A stretch of 64,000 bases of DNA from Prorocentrum cordatum (taxonomy: Eukaryota > Sar > Dinophyceae > Prorocentrales > Prorocentraceae). Each line of letters starts with the position of its first letter. Within the stretch, counting starts at the first letter, position 1. This document shows, in pieces, positions 35,585 to 46,590 of the stretch. A program made the position numbers and the translations under genes. The stretch covers positions 525,924 to 589,923 of the forward strand of contig CAUYUJ010016149.1 of assembly GCA_963575745.1 (NCBI GenBank), given 5' to 3'. The notes under the pieces were generated by a model. The model saw only the letters and a program-made list of their open reading frames with translations, had not been told where the DNA came from and ran no database searches.

Positions 35585-35964
35585 CGTCGTCGTCGATTAC
35601 ACCGGGCCTGCGCAGCCCCCCGTCCGCCATAGAGTATCCGCACTGCGTTGTCGTCGTCGCTGTCGTCGTCGTTGTCGTCCTCGTCCTCGTCCTCATCCTC
35701 CTCCTCGTCCTCGTCCTCGCTGTCGTCGTCGCCGTTTTCGACTGCAGCTGGGGTATCCGCAGTGCGTCGTCGTCGTCCGTCGGCGTCGTTGTCGTCGTCG
35801 TCGTCGTCGTTGTCGTCCTCGTCGTCTTCGTTGTTTTCGTCGTCGTCGTCGTCGACGACTCAGCGGGCCAGCGCAGCCCCCCCGCCCCCCCCCCATGGAG
35901 CCTCCTCAGTGCGTTGTCGTCCGCCGTCGCCGTCGCCGTCACCGCCGCCGCCGCCGCCGCTACC

Positions 35965-36005
<41 letters not shown>

Positions 36006-36035
36006 TGTCGTCGTTGTCGTCGTCGTCGTTGTAGG
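34860..36035 (+). repeat. (TCG)n trinucleotide array with interspersed GGGCATCCGCAGTGC motifs
   Basis: About 1.2 kb of GTC/TCG repeats. Every 130-170 bp a non-repeat island appears with the shared phrase GGG(T/C)ATCCGCAGTGCG (near 34999, 35146, 35378, 35631, 35752), so the array is itself a higher-order tandem repeat. The Val/Ser/Arg homopolymer frames are artefacts. Confidence 0.85.
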
Positions 36036-38315
36036 ACGGTGTAGTGGAGGGAGGTGGAGGGACAAGGAAAAGGAGGAGACCTTTCGGCCCGCCTCGTCGG
36101 CCCTCCTCCCCCTCAGCTGCTTTTCGTGTTTGGCCATGTCGGCACCGCCCGCCAGCCGAGGTGCCGTTGTCCCCCGCCTCCTCTTTCCTTCCTGCTAGTG
36201 TCTATCTTGGCCCAGCCGCCCCGTTGTATCGGAGGCGTTGCTGTCCCCCCCCACTGCTGAAGCGGCGCCGTTTGCATCTCGCCAGTCGCCCTCTTGCGGT
36301 CCGCCTGTTGTCGGCGCTAATCACCGGCGTCGCCGCCGCGTGTTTCACTTTGGCGGGCGCCCCCACCCCCTGCGATTCGCCCGCGCAGGGAAAACATATT
36401 TGAAATCACGCGCCCCCCATACTTTGGCAATCGCAATCTGATATTATGTTGAGGACCAGGGTGGAGAGGAGAGAGCAGGAATCTTGCTACTGCCGGAGTG
36501 ACCCTTCGCCGGAGTGGCCTTTGGTGCGCGCCGATCCGGGCCCCCGCGATCGCGGAACAAAAGTCAGGGTGCGATACCGTTGCGTTGTGCACTTGGATGG
36601 CCTTCCCGCGCCTCCCCTAAAGCCGCGCATCACGATTCATTCTCGCCCAGTGTCACTCTTGCGTGTAGCCGCTGCTGCTTAGCTGGGTTGCCACCCGACA
36701 AAACGCTCAAACCTTCGTCTGTTCAGGTGCACCTCTTCTCGTCCGTTCCCCAAAAAGGCCAGTCGGTTGTGATGTCTGCTACCTCGTGGTGTCCACGTCT
36801 TTCGGTTTTTCGCCAACCATCTGAAAGTGACCAGGGACTTCCAGACTAAATAGTCGATTCCCAAATTGCATTTCTAGTTGACTCAATGAGCGTTTTTCGG
36901 TGCTCCTTGATTCTCAGGGGGCGGACGGGAACCCTATCTACTTGCATCGCCTTCGTACTTCATGTTTCTACCCACGTGTTCACACCGGCGCGTATGCTAT
37001 CCGCTCTTTTGTGGTCTCCACGTCGCTCGTGTTTTTGTCAGCCATCCCAAGGTGGCGGGGGACTTCCAGGCGATCGGTCCTAACGCGAGGGGCTGCCATA
37101 ATTTATTCCCCGGTGACAGAGTTGTATGATTGTTGATCGGCCCCAGCAGGGCGCTGCGAACGCCCCAAAAGCTGATGCCCATATTGTTCTGGAGTTGTGT
37201 TAACTGTCCCTTGGAGGCGGCCGTAAGGAAAAAAAACTCGGCTCAAGTACGGGTTGGATGTTCAGCTGCTGCTGCCGCGCGGTCTTGCCGCCGTTTTTGG
37301 CAAAGCCAGTGATCCTGTCGAGGAGCTCCAACTAATTTTTAGTTCTGTGCTTCGCGGCTTTGCCCAAGAGGTCTCATCGTGGGCGGGGGCCCTCCCGCCA
37401 TTCTCTCGGCTGATTTTCCGGCCGCTTGCTCAGCTGCGCTCGGCCTGCCCGAAGGGATGGCGATCTGGCCTTTCTTATGTGCTGGTGGTTTTTCTCCCCG
37501 AGGGCATTGGGTCTGGTGCGGCTGCTGCTCCTGGGGCCTGCTGGGGCTGCTGGCACTGCGGCGACTGCGGGAGCGCCGCCTCTTCATCATCAGCTCCTGG
37601 ATCATTAATGCATTTTCGATGTTTACCGGGACGCCTTTTCTGGCCTGAATGACATCGTTGGTCGCGAGCTGCATGGGGCGCTGAGCTGGATGCCATCGGC
37701 AGTCTGTGCGCCCATGTCGGTGGGGTCTCTCAGTTTTGTCAGACGACTCGATGCCCGTCTCGACTACCATGTGCTTTTCCTTTGTATTTTCCCGAGGTCA
37801 GTGAGCCCGCAGGCACCGTCGGGCTGCGTGTCGTAAGTGTGCCTGGTAGTGTTCGACTTGGCAGGAGTCGGCGGCGAGCCCGAGGGGGAAATGAGAAGGG
37901 GCGGAAGTCCCCGGGCCTTCTGAGAATTGTTGGTGAGCTTTCCCCGAAAGCACCACAGCATTCTCAGAAGGCGCGAGAATTTCTTAGAAATCACGCCGCC
38001 TTCTGATAATGACTTTCCAGTCTCTCTTCCCCCTCCCCCTGCTCGCCCGCGAAAGAGGACGAGGAGGAATACGAGGAGGAGGAGGAGGAGGAGGAGGAAG
38101 AGGAGGACGAGGACGAAGGAGATGACGAGGGCCAGACCTCATAGGCTCAAACATATCGAGTCGGAGGCTTTCGGCGTTCTCGGCCGCGAGGGGCAAGCTT
38201 CGGTTACCTGGGCAGTAAAGAGAAGGCTCGGAATGAAAAGCCTTCCTTTGGTAGCAATCATGGGGGCCTCGTGTACTCTCTTAATTCCGTCTTTAGCGCC
38301 GATATGCGTCGATTA
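36036..38315. other. Mostly unique region with a local duplication
   Basis: No confident gene apart from the weak candidate listed separately. Two ~75-bp segments, 36770-36845 and 36995-37070, are duplicates of each other (shared TGGTSTCCACGTC and GACTTCCAG). Confidence 0.4.
37339..37770 (-). CDS. Weak candidate exon, RS-rich
   Basis: A minus-strand frame with natural-looking composition: LATNDVIQARKGVPVNIENA, then KRRRSRSRRSAS, then a Gln/Pro-rich tail. Arg-Ser dipeptides occur in splicing factors, but one short run is not enough to assign that role. Exon boundaries are not determined, and the overlapping plus frame is also open. Listed because the non-repeat composition stands out from its surroundings. 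Confidence 0.25.
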   Translation of the reverse strand: MVVETGIESSDKTERPHRHGRTDCRWHPAQRPMQLATNDVIQARKGVPVNIENALMIQELMMKRRRSRSRRSASSPSRPQEQQPHQTQCPRGEKPPAHKKGQIAIPSGRPSAAEQAAGKSAERMAGGPPPTMRPLGQSREAQN

Positions 38316-38412
38316 GCGTCTGGGAGTCGATGAGATAGCTCCGATTTAGCGCTGGTTAGCGATGAGCGTCGATTAGCGTCGACTTGCGTCGATCAGCGTC
38401 GATTCGCAAGAG
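38316..38412 (+). repeat. GCGTCGATTAGCGTCGA short tandem repeat
   Basis: About 100 bp of GCGTCGATTA / GCGTCGACTT / GCGTCGATCA units of ten bases. Confidence 0.75.
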
Positions 38413-38884
38413 CCGACGAGACGGTATCGAAGGCTCACATGAGTTGCCACCGAACAGTCCTCAGGGAAGGTGAACCTATTGAGTCGTCGGAGATTCGGGG
38501 TCGATGACGAAGGCGAAGGCGAGAGTGAATTTTGTGGCGAGACGCGACAGGGACGAAGGGGAGGACGAGGACGAGGCGTAGAATGATGACGAGGACGGAG
38601 AGATTTCCTGGGGAATATCTGGAATGGTACACACTGTATATGCAGAACGCTTTTGGACGTCGGCGCGGATTTCTTCGGCCGGCGCCAACGCCCCCGCCTC
38701 GCCACCAGACGAAGGCGTGTGGGTAGGGGGTCCGGCACCGTCCCAGCAAATCCGCTTGCACCACCGAAAGCGTAGGGCTTTTTTCCGACCATCCTGTGGT
38801 GTTGTGTCCTCGTCTTGATTACGCAGCACACCGCGCCCATTCCTTCCTCCAGCTGCCTGCTCCCTCCCTTCTCTCACTCTCCGC

Positions 38885-39105
38885 ATGGTCTGTATCACCA
38901 CCATACTAAGTATCATCACCATCATCACCAGCATCATCAACATCATCATCATCATCAACATCGTCGTCGTCATCATCACAATCATGAACATCATCATCAC
39001 CAGCAGCAGCATCAGTATCAGCACCAGCACCAGCACCATCATCATCATCATCATCATCATCAGCATCATCATCATCATTATCAGCTTCATCTTCATCTTC
39101 ATCAC

Positions 39106-39152
<47 letters not shown>

Positions 39153-39345
39153 CCATCATACTTCACCATTGTCAGTATCATCGTTATCACCATCACTGTC
39201 ATCCTGACCATCATCACCAACATCAAAATCATCAGCATCATTATAAGCATCGTTGTCATCATGACCATCATCGTTATCAGCATCATCATCACCACCATCA
39301 TCAGCATGGTGATCACCAGCGTCGTCATCACCGCCACCATCATCA
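38885..39345 (+). repeat. (CAT)n trinucleotide array
   Basis: About 450 bp of CATCAT/CACCAT repeats. The Ile/His and Met/Asp frames are artefacts. Confidence 0.9.
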
Positions 39346-39599
39346 GCATCACCGTTGTCCCTGGCCCGAGCTTGGAGTGCGTGAGCGTGGCTGGGGTCCT
39401 GGGTGGGCAGGCTTAGGAACAGGTGTCGTCCGCGCGGGCCTTGTCATGGCAGGAGGTGGTCGTCACCCAAAGTGGACGTGCGGAGCGTGCGCCAAGCCAG
39501 GCACGACAATATCGAAGAGGGTGTGTCGTACACAAAGCCGTCGCTGCGGGGGTGGCACAGAAAAACAAACGCAAGCCAATCACTATCTTGCTCGGCACG

Positions 39600-39780
39600 G
39601 GGAAGTCGGCGAGGTCGCGGGTTGGGTCGCGGGTGTGTCGCGGGGTGCGTCGCGGGGTGGGTCGCGGGATGGGTCGCGGGGTGGGTCGCGGGTGGGTCGC
39701 GGGGGGGACGACGACAACAACAGCACCACACAACAACAAACAACAGCAACAACAACAACACCAACAACAACAATCAGTTT
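39600..39780 (+). repeat. GGGTCGCGGGT minisatellite joined to (AAC)n, copy A
   Basis: Eleven-base GGGTCGCGGGT units (39615-39700), then GACGACAACAAC and AAC repeats. The same two-part structure occurs at 61960-62340 in this orientation and at 44700-45045 in reverse. Confidence 0.7.
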
Positions 39781-39989
39781 GATTGTTCGCTCTTATCTGC
39801 TCGAGTATCCGTTGGCGCGTAATTCCCAAACCCTCGATACCCGCCCTCTTCGTCTTCGATCGTACCACTTTTGGGGGGTATACCCTTCTTCCCTGCAGGC
39901 CGGTCCCTGGCAAGCGGCGGGGCGGCCGCGGACCGTCGGCCTGGCCAGCCGCAGCGCTGATCGGCGGCAACCCGACCCCAAGGGGGACG

Positions 39990-40095
39990 GACAGGGGACC
40001 GACCACAACGACGACGACGTCGACGACGATGACGTCGTCGACGGCGACGGCGACGACGACGACGACGAGCGAAAGCGAGAGCGAGAGAGAGAGAG
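39990..40095 (+). repeat. GAC-rich trinucleotide tract
   Basis: GACGAC and GAGAGA runs between the copy-A minisatellite and the next array. Confidence 0.7.
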
Positions 40096-40970
40096 AACGA
40101 CAGCAGGGCCACGAAAGGCACGAAGTAGGCCACGAAGGGCGACAGCGGGAACACGAAGGGAATGCGTATGGGGCCACGAAGAGCACGAACGAGCGGGGGC
40201 CACGAAGGGCAGATAGTAGGGCCACGGAAGGCAACGACGGGGCCACTGAGGGCAGCATAGGGGCCACGTATGACAGCTAGGGGGCCACAAATGGCGACAA
40301 CGGGTCCTCGAAGTGCATGCATATGGGGCCACAGCGGGCGCGGACGAGCGGGGGCCACGAAGGGCATGCGTACATTGGGCCGCGGAGGGCAAGGACAAGG
40401 CAAATGAGGGCAGCAACGGGGCCACGAAGGGCAGCGAGGGGGCCACGAAGGGCGACAGCGGGGCTACGATGTGCATACATTTAGGGCCACGACGTGCGCG
40501 GACGAGCGGGGGCCACCAAGGGCACACATATGTGGGACCACGAAGGGCAGCGAGAGGGCCACGAAGGGCTGCAACGGGGCCACGAAGGGTAGCGAGGGGG
40601 CCACGAAGGGCTGCAACGGGGCCACGACGGGCAGCGAGGGCGCCACGAGGGGATGCAACGGGACCGCGAAGGGCAGCGAGGGGGCCACGAAGGGCTGCAA
40701 CGGGGCCACAAGGGGCAGCAGGGGGGCCACGAAGAGCTGCAAAGGGGGCACGAAGCGTAGCGAGGGGGCCACGAGGGGCTGCAACGGGGCCACGGCGGGC
40801 AACGAGAGGGCCACGAAGGGTTGCATTGGGGCCACGAAGGGCAGCGAGGGGGACACCAGGGGCTGCAACGGGGCCACGACGGGCAGCGAGGGGGCCACGA
40901 AGGGCTGCACCGAGGCCACGAAGGGCGGCGACGGGGCAACGAAGGGCTGCACCCGATTCTTAAATAATGT
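40096..40970 (+). repeat. 21/42-bp GGGGCCACGAAGGGC minisatellite
   Basis: Units alternate GGGGCCACGAAGGGCAGCGA and GGGGCCACGAAGGGCTGCAA, most regular from 40520 to 40960. All frames are translations of the repeat. Confidence 0.9.
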
Positions 40971-40977
40971 GTGAGGG

Positions 40978-41250
40978 AGTCATAGGCGTGAGCGCGACTC
41001 CTGAGCGCCTGAGTGTCGGGAGCGCGGCGCCTGAATACATTGCGGGAAATTCCAAATTCAAGGGCGCTATTCTGAAGTAGATTGCAAGCGCGTCTGCAGC
41101 GAGAGCGCGGTTCCAGAGCGCCGAGGGAACGATTTCTTAATACATTGTGAGGAAATCCCAAGCGAGAACACGATTCCTGAATCAAAGACGAGGCAGTCTC
41201 AGGCGGGAGCGGGGGTCCTGGCTAAATTGTGAGGAAGTCTCAAGCGGGAA
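40978..41250 (-). repeat. Inverted outlier of the 19-21 kb minisatellite family
   Basis: Four or so diverged units whose minus strand reads CTTGAGACTTCCTCACAA, the same phrase that marks the 19130-21010 array on the plus strand. Confidence 0.5.
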
Positions 41251-41689
41251 CCGTTGTTTTTGTAACCCTGGGGCCAGGGGCAGAGTTTGAGCTTCAAGAC
41301 TTTCTTGGATAAGAACAAACAGGGTCCGAGCGCCGGGAAGGGGCACTTGAAGTAACAAGCACAGCATGCACCGGTGATGGGGGGATCAACAACAAGTGGC
41401 ACGCGTGCCATGGCTCTTGCACGAGAGGGAGGGGGAAAGAGGAGGAGGAGGTGAAGGAGGGGGACGGGAAAAGGAATATAGGGTGCGAGACATCGGAGAA
41501 AGAAAGCCCATCGGGGGCCGCACGATGGGCTTGACAGGGCGAGCTCGAGTAGGCTCCACGCCCCCCCCCCGCGAGATGGCTTCTAAGACTGTCAACATGT
41601 TCCAGGAGGCCCCCAACAAACACCCACCAAATCTGCAGAGGATCCGAAGAACTCCCCAGGGGCCCGAAGCGGAGGCGGAGGGGGCGCGC

Positions 41690-43240
41690 AAGGGGGGGGG
41701 TCCACTGGGCTGTTGGGGGACGCTGGGGGATGGGGGGATGGGGGGCGGGGGCGGGGCGCGCCGTGCGGCTGGAAATAAAATGGTCGGGGCGGAGGAAAGC
41801 ACTGGGCGGACGTTCTGTTGGGCCGCTGGGGAACGCTGAAGGAGCAGGGGTGGGGGGGGGTGAGGAGGGGCGCGGTGCGACGCGGAATGCGCTTATCGGC
41901 GCGGGGGAGGCATTGGGCGGCGGTTCCATTGGGCCGCTGGGGAACGCTGGGGCGGGAGCGGGGGGGGCGGGAAGGGGGGAACGGGGGGGGGCGGCGGGGC
42001 GGGGCGCGAAGTGATGTGGAATAGCACGGTCGGGGTAGAGGGTGGGGCCATTGGGCGGAGGTTCCATTGGGCCGCTGAACGCTGGGGCGGGGGGCGTGGG
42101 AAGGGAGGGGCGGGGAATGAGGGGAAAGGTGCGGCGGAACGCTGAGGAGCGGTGGGACAGCAGGGGGCGCGGTGCGACGCGGAATAAAATGGTCGGGGCG
42201 GAACGGGCTTTGGACAGAGGTTCCACTGGGCCGCTGGGGAACGCTGCGGAGCGGTGCGACGCGGAAGAATACGGTCGGGGCGGAGGGGGCCTTGGGCGGA
42301 AGTTTCAGTGGGCCGCTGGGTGACGGTGGGGCGGGGCAGGAGGGGGGCGGTGAGGGGGGGCGAGGTGCGACGCGGAATCGCACTGTCGGGGCGGAGGGGG
42401 CATTGGGCGAAAGTTTCACTGGGCCATTGGAGAACGATGGGACGTGGTGGGGGGGCGGGGAGCAGGGGGCGCGCGGTGCGACGCGGAATAAACTGGTAGG
42501 GGCGGAGGGAGCATTGGGCGGAGGTCCGATTGGGCCGCTGGGGAACGGTGCGACGCTGAGTAAAATGGTCGGGGCTCTAGACACCCTGTGCAAGAGAATA
42601 AAGCGTTCGTGGCGGAGGGAGCTATGGGCGGGGCTCCCACTGGGGCGCTGGGGACGCGGGGGGGCTCGGGGCAGAGGGCCGCGGAGCGGGGGCCCCACTG
42701 TGGCGCTGGGGGCGCGGGGAGAGATGCGGGGGGAGATGGGTGTGCGACGCGGAATAAAGCGTTCGTGGCGAAGGGGCAATGGGCGGAGCTCCCACTGGGG
42801 CGCTGGGGACGCGGGGGGGCTCGGGGCAGAGGGCCGCGGAACGGGGGTCCCCAGAGCGGGGGGGGGCGGTGGGAGGTTGGTGTGTGACGCGGAGTAAATT
42901 GTTCGTGGCTGAGGTGACACTGGGCTGGTATCCCACTGGGGCGCGGGAGCGCGGGCGAGGGCTCGGGGCAGAGGGCCGCGGAACGCGGAATCATTGTGGC
43001 GCTTGGGACGCGGGGGGAGGGGCGGGGGGAGGTGGGTGCGCGACGCTGAATAAAGCGTTCGTGGCGGAGGGGGCAATGGGCGGGGCTCGCGCTGGGGCGT
43101 TGGGGACGCGGGGGGGCTCGGGGCAGAGGGCAGCGGAACGGGGGCCCTCTGTGGCGCTGGGGACGCGGGGGGAGAAGCGGGGGGAGATGGGTGTGCGACG
43201 CGGAATAAAGCATTCGTGGCGGAGGGGGCAATGGCCTGGG
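41690..43240 (+). repeat. ~110-125-bp GC-rich tandem array
   Basis: Units contain TGGGCCGCTGGGGAACGCTG or TGGGGCGCTGGGGACGCGGG, followed by GCGACGCGGAATAAA and a GTCGGGGCGGAGG- or TTCGTGGCGGAGG-like stretch. About 13 units. The 588-codon minus frame and the several plus frames across it are repeat artefacts. Confidence 0.85.
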
Positions 43241-43429
43241 TCTTTGTGGGCCCCGGAAACGGCAGGGCCGTTTTTTTTTCACCGTTTCCAAGAATCCCTT
43301 GAAAATGGAAACGGCAAATTATCCCGGCAAAGCAACCAACAGCGATGTGTAGAAGCATAGCTGGAAACAGTGCCTTGGGTATTCATGTAAGAGTGCTGTT
43401 GTAGAATTCAGGTGTTCTCGCAGTCGCAT

Positions 43430-43640
43430 TCGGATTCGCAGTGGCAGTCGCAGTGACAACATCAGTCGCAGTCGCAGTCGCAGTGGCACTGCCAGTAGTT
43501 GCAGTAGCAAGAGCTACACGAGCAGCAGCAACAGCAGCAGCAGTAATAGTAACAGTAGTAATAGCAGTAGAAGTAGTAGTGATGGTAGTAGCGGTAACAG
43601 TGAAGTAGTAGTTGTAGTGGGTGGAGTGAACGAGTAGGAG
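43430..43640 (+). repeat. CAG/TAG trinucleotide tract
   Basis: GCAGTCGCAGT and then AGCAGCAGTAATAG repeats. Confidence 0.75.
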
Positions 43641-43659
43641 CAATGGGAGCTCGAAGAAA

Positions 43660-43935
43660 ACGACGTGGCCTACAGTTGGCTCCGGACATCCAAAATGTGG
43701 CCCGGGAGTGGGGTTCTGGGAACTCGAAAACCACGAAGTGGCCTACAGTTGGCTCCGGGCACCCAAAATGTGGCCCGGGAGTGGAGTTCTGGAAACTCGA
43801 AGACCACGAAGTGGCCTACAGTTGGCTCCGGGCATCCAAAATGTGGCCCGGGAATGGAGTTCTGGGAACTCGAAGACCACGAAGTGGCTCACGGTTGGCT
43901 CCGGGCATCCAAAATGTACGCCGGGAGTGGAGTTT
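43660..43935 (+). repeat. 73-bp tandem repeat, ~4 copies
   Basis: The phrase CCTACAGTTGGCTCCGG begins at 43669, 43742 and 43815, and a diverged copy at 43888: an exact 73-bp period. Confidence 0.9.
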
Positions 43936-44059
43936 TAGCAGCACCAAGAGCGATTTTGCGAGGATGTCCAAAGCGATTTGGGCTTCGGCGGAAGCCGCCC
44001 CGGGTCCCGCCCCGACCCCCCTGTGGAGTCATCTGCTGCTCTCTTTTGACACCACCAGA

Positions 44060-44235
44060 AACCTATCAGTCTTCGCTGTTAGGTAAAAACGGCAACCGGA
44101 AACGGCAACAAAAACGGCTCCAGGATTGCAACCGGAGCCGGAACCAGTCAAACAACGGCGACGGAACCGGCAAAATAACGGCGCCGGAACCAGCAAAAAA
44201 ACGGCAAAACGGAACCGGTAACAAAACGGCCCTTC
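44060..44235 (+). repeat. AACGGC/GGAACCGG short repeat
   Basis: AACGGCAAC, GGAACCGGC and CAAAACGGC repeats. Related AACGGC sequence is at 43255-43320, flanking the larger arrays. Confidence 0.7.
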
Positions 44236-44249
44236 CAAGGCCCTTTAAG

Positions 44250-44405
44250 GGCTGGGCTCCCACTGGGGCGCTGGTGACGCGGGGGGGGGCTCAGGGCAGA
44301 GGGCCGCGGAGCGGGGGTCCCACTGTGGCGCTTGGGGCACGGGGGGAGGGGCGGGGGGAGGTGGGTGTCGACGCGGAATACAGTGGTCGGAGGTCTAGAC
44401 ACCTT
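44250..44405 (+). repeat. Displaced unit of the 41.7-43.2 kb array
   Basis: Carries CCCACTGGGGCGCTGGTGAC, GGGCAGAGGGCCGCGGA and TCTAGACACCTTGTGCAAGA. The last also occurs at 42577-42596 in the main array. Confidence 0.75.
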
Positions 44406-44448
44406 GTGCAAGATAATGAGTATTCTTCAGAAGTGAGGGTTCACCAAC

Positions 44449-44735
44449 AACAGCAACAACGCAACAAACATAATATTCAACACGGATTCTCATTTCAGCC
44501 ATGTGCCCAGGGACAATGAATGACCGTTCGGCCCCCGCACTCTGATGTATATGTATGCGTACTTGTATATACTTATGCACGCGTATCTTCATATACGAAT
44601 GTGTGCGTACATGTCTATTATCAGAGTGCGGGGGCCGAACGGTCATTCATTGTCCCTGGGTGCCTGGCTGAAGTGAAAGTCCGTGGTGAAGATTATGCTT
44701 GTTGCATTGTTGTTGTTATTGTTGTTATTGTTGTT
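44449..44735. repeat. Long inverted repeat, ~95-bp arms
   Basis: The left arm (44449-44546; CAACGCAACAAACA, CAGGGACAATGAATGACCG, TTCGGCCCCCGCACTCTGAT) is mirrored at 44628-44735 with very few changes, around an ~80-bp AT-richer loop. The same terminal sequence occurs once more, in left-arm orientation, at 62275-62395. Confidence 0.75.
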
Positions 44736-45205
44736 GTTGTTGATGATGTTGTTGATGTTGTTGATGTTGTTGTTTTTTGTTGTCGTCGTCCCCCCCGCGA
44801 CCCACCCCGCGACCCACCCCGCGACCCACCCCATGACCCAACCCGCGACACAACCGCGACCCAACCCGCGACCCAATCGCGACCCACCCCGCGACCCACC
44901 CGCGACCCCCTCGCGACCCACCACGCGATCCACTTCGTGACCCACCCGCAACCCACCCCGCGACCCATCTGCGAGCCACCCGCGACCCACCCGCGACCCA
45001 CCCCGCGACCCACCCGCGACTCACCCGCGACCGATCCACATTGGTTGGAAGCAAATATCGGCGCCTGCGGCGGGCTCTTGTATAGTTTGAAAAACTTTTG
45101 CGCCTGCGGTGGGCTTCTCCAGAGTCTCGCGGACTGCCGATGTCCCCACAGCCCCCATCACTCTTATCCGCATCTGCGCGGTTCTACATCTGTAGTGGGA
45201 GTGTT
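44628..45205 (-). repeat. ~570-bp dispersed composite repeat, copy B
   Basis: In order on the plus strand: CATTCATTGTCCCTGGG end, GTTGTTATTGTTG repeats, an 11-bp CGCGACCCACC minisatellite (44795-45030), then GATCCACATTGG, GGCGCCTGCGGCGGGCT, AGAGTCTCGCGGACTGCCGA and ATCCGCATCTGCG. The reverse complement of 61830-62400 follows the same order throughout. Confidence 0.75.
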
Positions 45206-45339
45206 GGGCCATCGGGCCCCCCCGTTTGCGCACATTGACAAATGGGGCCACCCCCTCGGTTCCCAATTCGGCCCCTTGGGTCTAGGGCTCTTTTTTTCTG
45301 CGTTGTGTGGTGTTATTCCTCTCGCTTCGCGGGGTGCAC

Positions 45340-46080
45340 GTCCGGAGCACGTACAGTCACGTCGTCGCGGAGCCTCTTGGGATCTTCTTGGGGGCCTCCA
45401 GGAGGCCTCCTGGGAGCTTCCTTGGGCCTCTTGGGGATTTTTTGGGGGCCTCTACCCCCTCCCTCCTTTTCAGATTCCCTCCCCAAATTTCCTTCCAGCG
45501 CCGGCTCTAATCATGGGCGCCGCTGCGACCAACTTCCACCTGGCTGGCGATGCGCCGCAGTTCGCCCAGGTTGGAAAAATGACATTACACTCCAGTCGCT
45601 GTGTGGCCTTTGGGGGGATTTTTTGGAGCCTTTGGGAAGCTTCTTGAGGACATCTTAGAGGCCTCGGGGGCTTTTTGGGGCCCCTTGGGGGCCTCTTGGG
45701 GGCCTCTTGGGGCCTTTTGGGGGCATCTTTGGCGGTATTGGGGTGCCTTCGGAGGCCGTCTTGGGGGCCTCTCGCGGCCACCTTGGGGCCGTCTTGGGGT
45801 CCTCTTGGGCCGTCATAGGGGCCTTTTGGACCGTCTTGGGGGCCTTTTTGGGCCGTCTTGGGGTTCTGTTGGGCCGTATTGGGGCCCTCTTGGGGGCTTC
45901 TTGGGTTGTTTTGGAGCGGTTTAGGAAGCTGCTTGGGCCGCCAGGGCGAGAACGCTAAAAGATTACCAAACCATAGGGGAAATCAATGATTTTGGTCTCT
46001 GGAGGCGTAGTTGTGGGCGCTCTTGGGGCCCTCTTGGGCTGTTATGGGGGTTTTTTGGGGCCCTCTTGCGGCCGTCCTGG
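45340..46080 (+). repeat. Duplicated locus unit 1 (CTTGGGGGCC-rich intron-like, with exon-like core)
   Basis: Starts CTTCGCGGGGTGCACGTC, then CTTGGGGGCCTC periodic sequence, then an exon-like core at about 45500-45570 (acceptor-like CCTTCCAG, then an open stretch MGAAATNFHLAGDAPQFAQ, then GTTGG), then more periodic sequence. Homologous to 46980-47744 and 57420-58080. The conserved core suggests tandemly duplicated exons, but no complete gene can be built. Confidence 0.6.
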
Positions 46081-46190
46081 GCAGTAATAACTTATAATTG
46101 CAAGTCATAAGTCGACGCCCCCAGGCGGGAGTGTCCCGCCGTCGGCGCACCGCGCGATGGCGGGCGCCCGCATGTCCACCCGCCACGCTG
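46081..46190 (+). repeat. Truncated copy of the retrotransposon A repeat (first 110 bp)
   Basis: Begins GCAGTAATAACTTATAATTG and matches 47745-47854 almost base for base. It stops abruptly in CACCCGCCACGC and returns to CTTGGGGCC sequence. The flank upstream (45960-46080) is also nearly identical to the flank of the complete element (47624-47744). Confidence 0.85.
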
Positions 46191-46560
46191 TGTTGGGGCC
46201 CTCTTGGGGGCTTCTTGGGTTGTTCTGGAGCGATTTGGGAAGCTGCTTGGGTCGCAAAGGCGAAAACGCTAAAAGATTACCAAACCAAAGGAAAATCAAT
46301 GAGTTCGGCTTCTGGAGGCGCAGTTGTGGGCGCTCTTGTGGCCCTCTTGGGCCGTCATTGGGGCTTTTTGGGCCCTCGTGGACCGTCTTGGGGCCGTCTT
46401 GGCCCGCACAGAGCCCATCTTGAGCCGTCTTGGCGCCCCCTTGGCCCCCCAAGAGGCCCAAGAAGTCGAAATCCTTGATGTTCTATAGGTGTTGGTCGGT
46501 TTTTGAGCTCCGGGAGGGGGGGGGCCACTTTGGTCCGCTCCTGCGGCGCAGCTCCCAGGG
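46191..46560 (+). repeat. Duplicated locus unit, 3' part
   Basis: Periodic CTTGGGGCC sequence ending in GGTCGGTTTTTGAGCTCCGG and GGGCCACTTTGGTCCGC. The same end follows the complete retrotransposon at 57115-57290, so it is the expected right-hand continuation of an empty target. Confidence 0.6.
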
Positions 46561-46590
46561 GGGGCTAGGGGGAGACATAATAATGTAACA

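Noticed and set aside
34812-36198. Arg-, Ser- and Val-rich frames over 300 codons
   Set aside because: TCG trinucleotide repeat read in three frames.
38885-39345. CRISPR-like array
   Set aside because: Simple CAT trinucleotide repeat without spacers; eukaryotic context.
41592-43358. 588-codon Pro/Ala/Ser-rich minus frame
   Set aside because: Frame of a GC-rich tandem array; GC-rich repeats keep stop codons rare on this strand.
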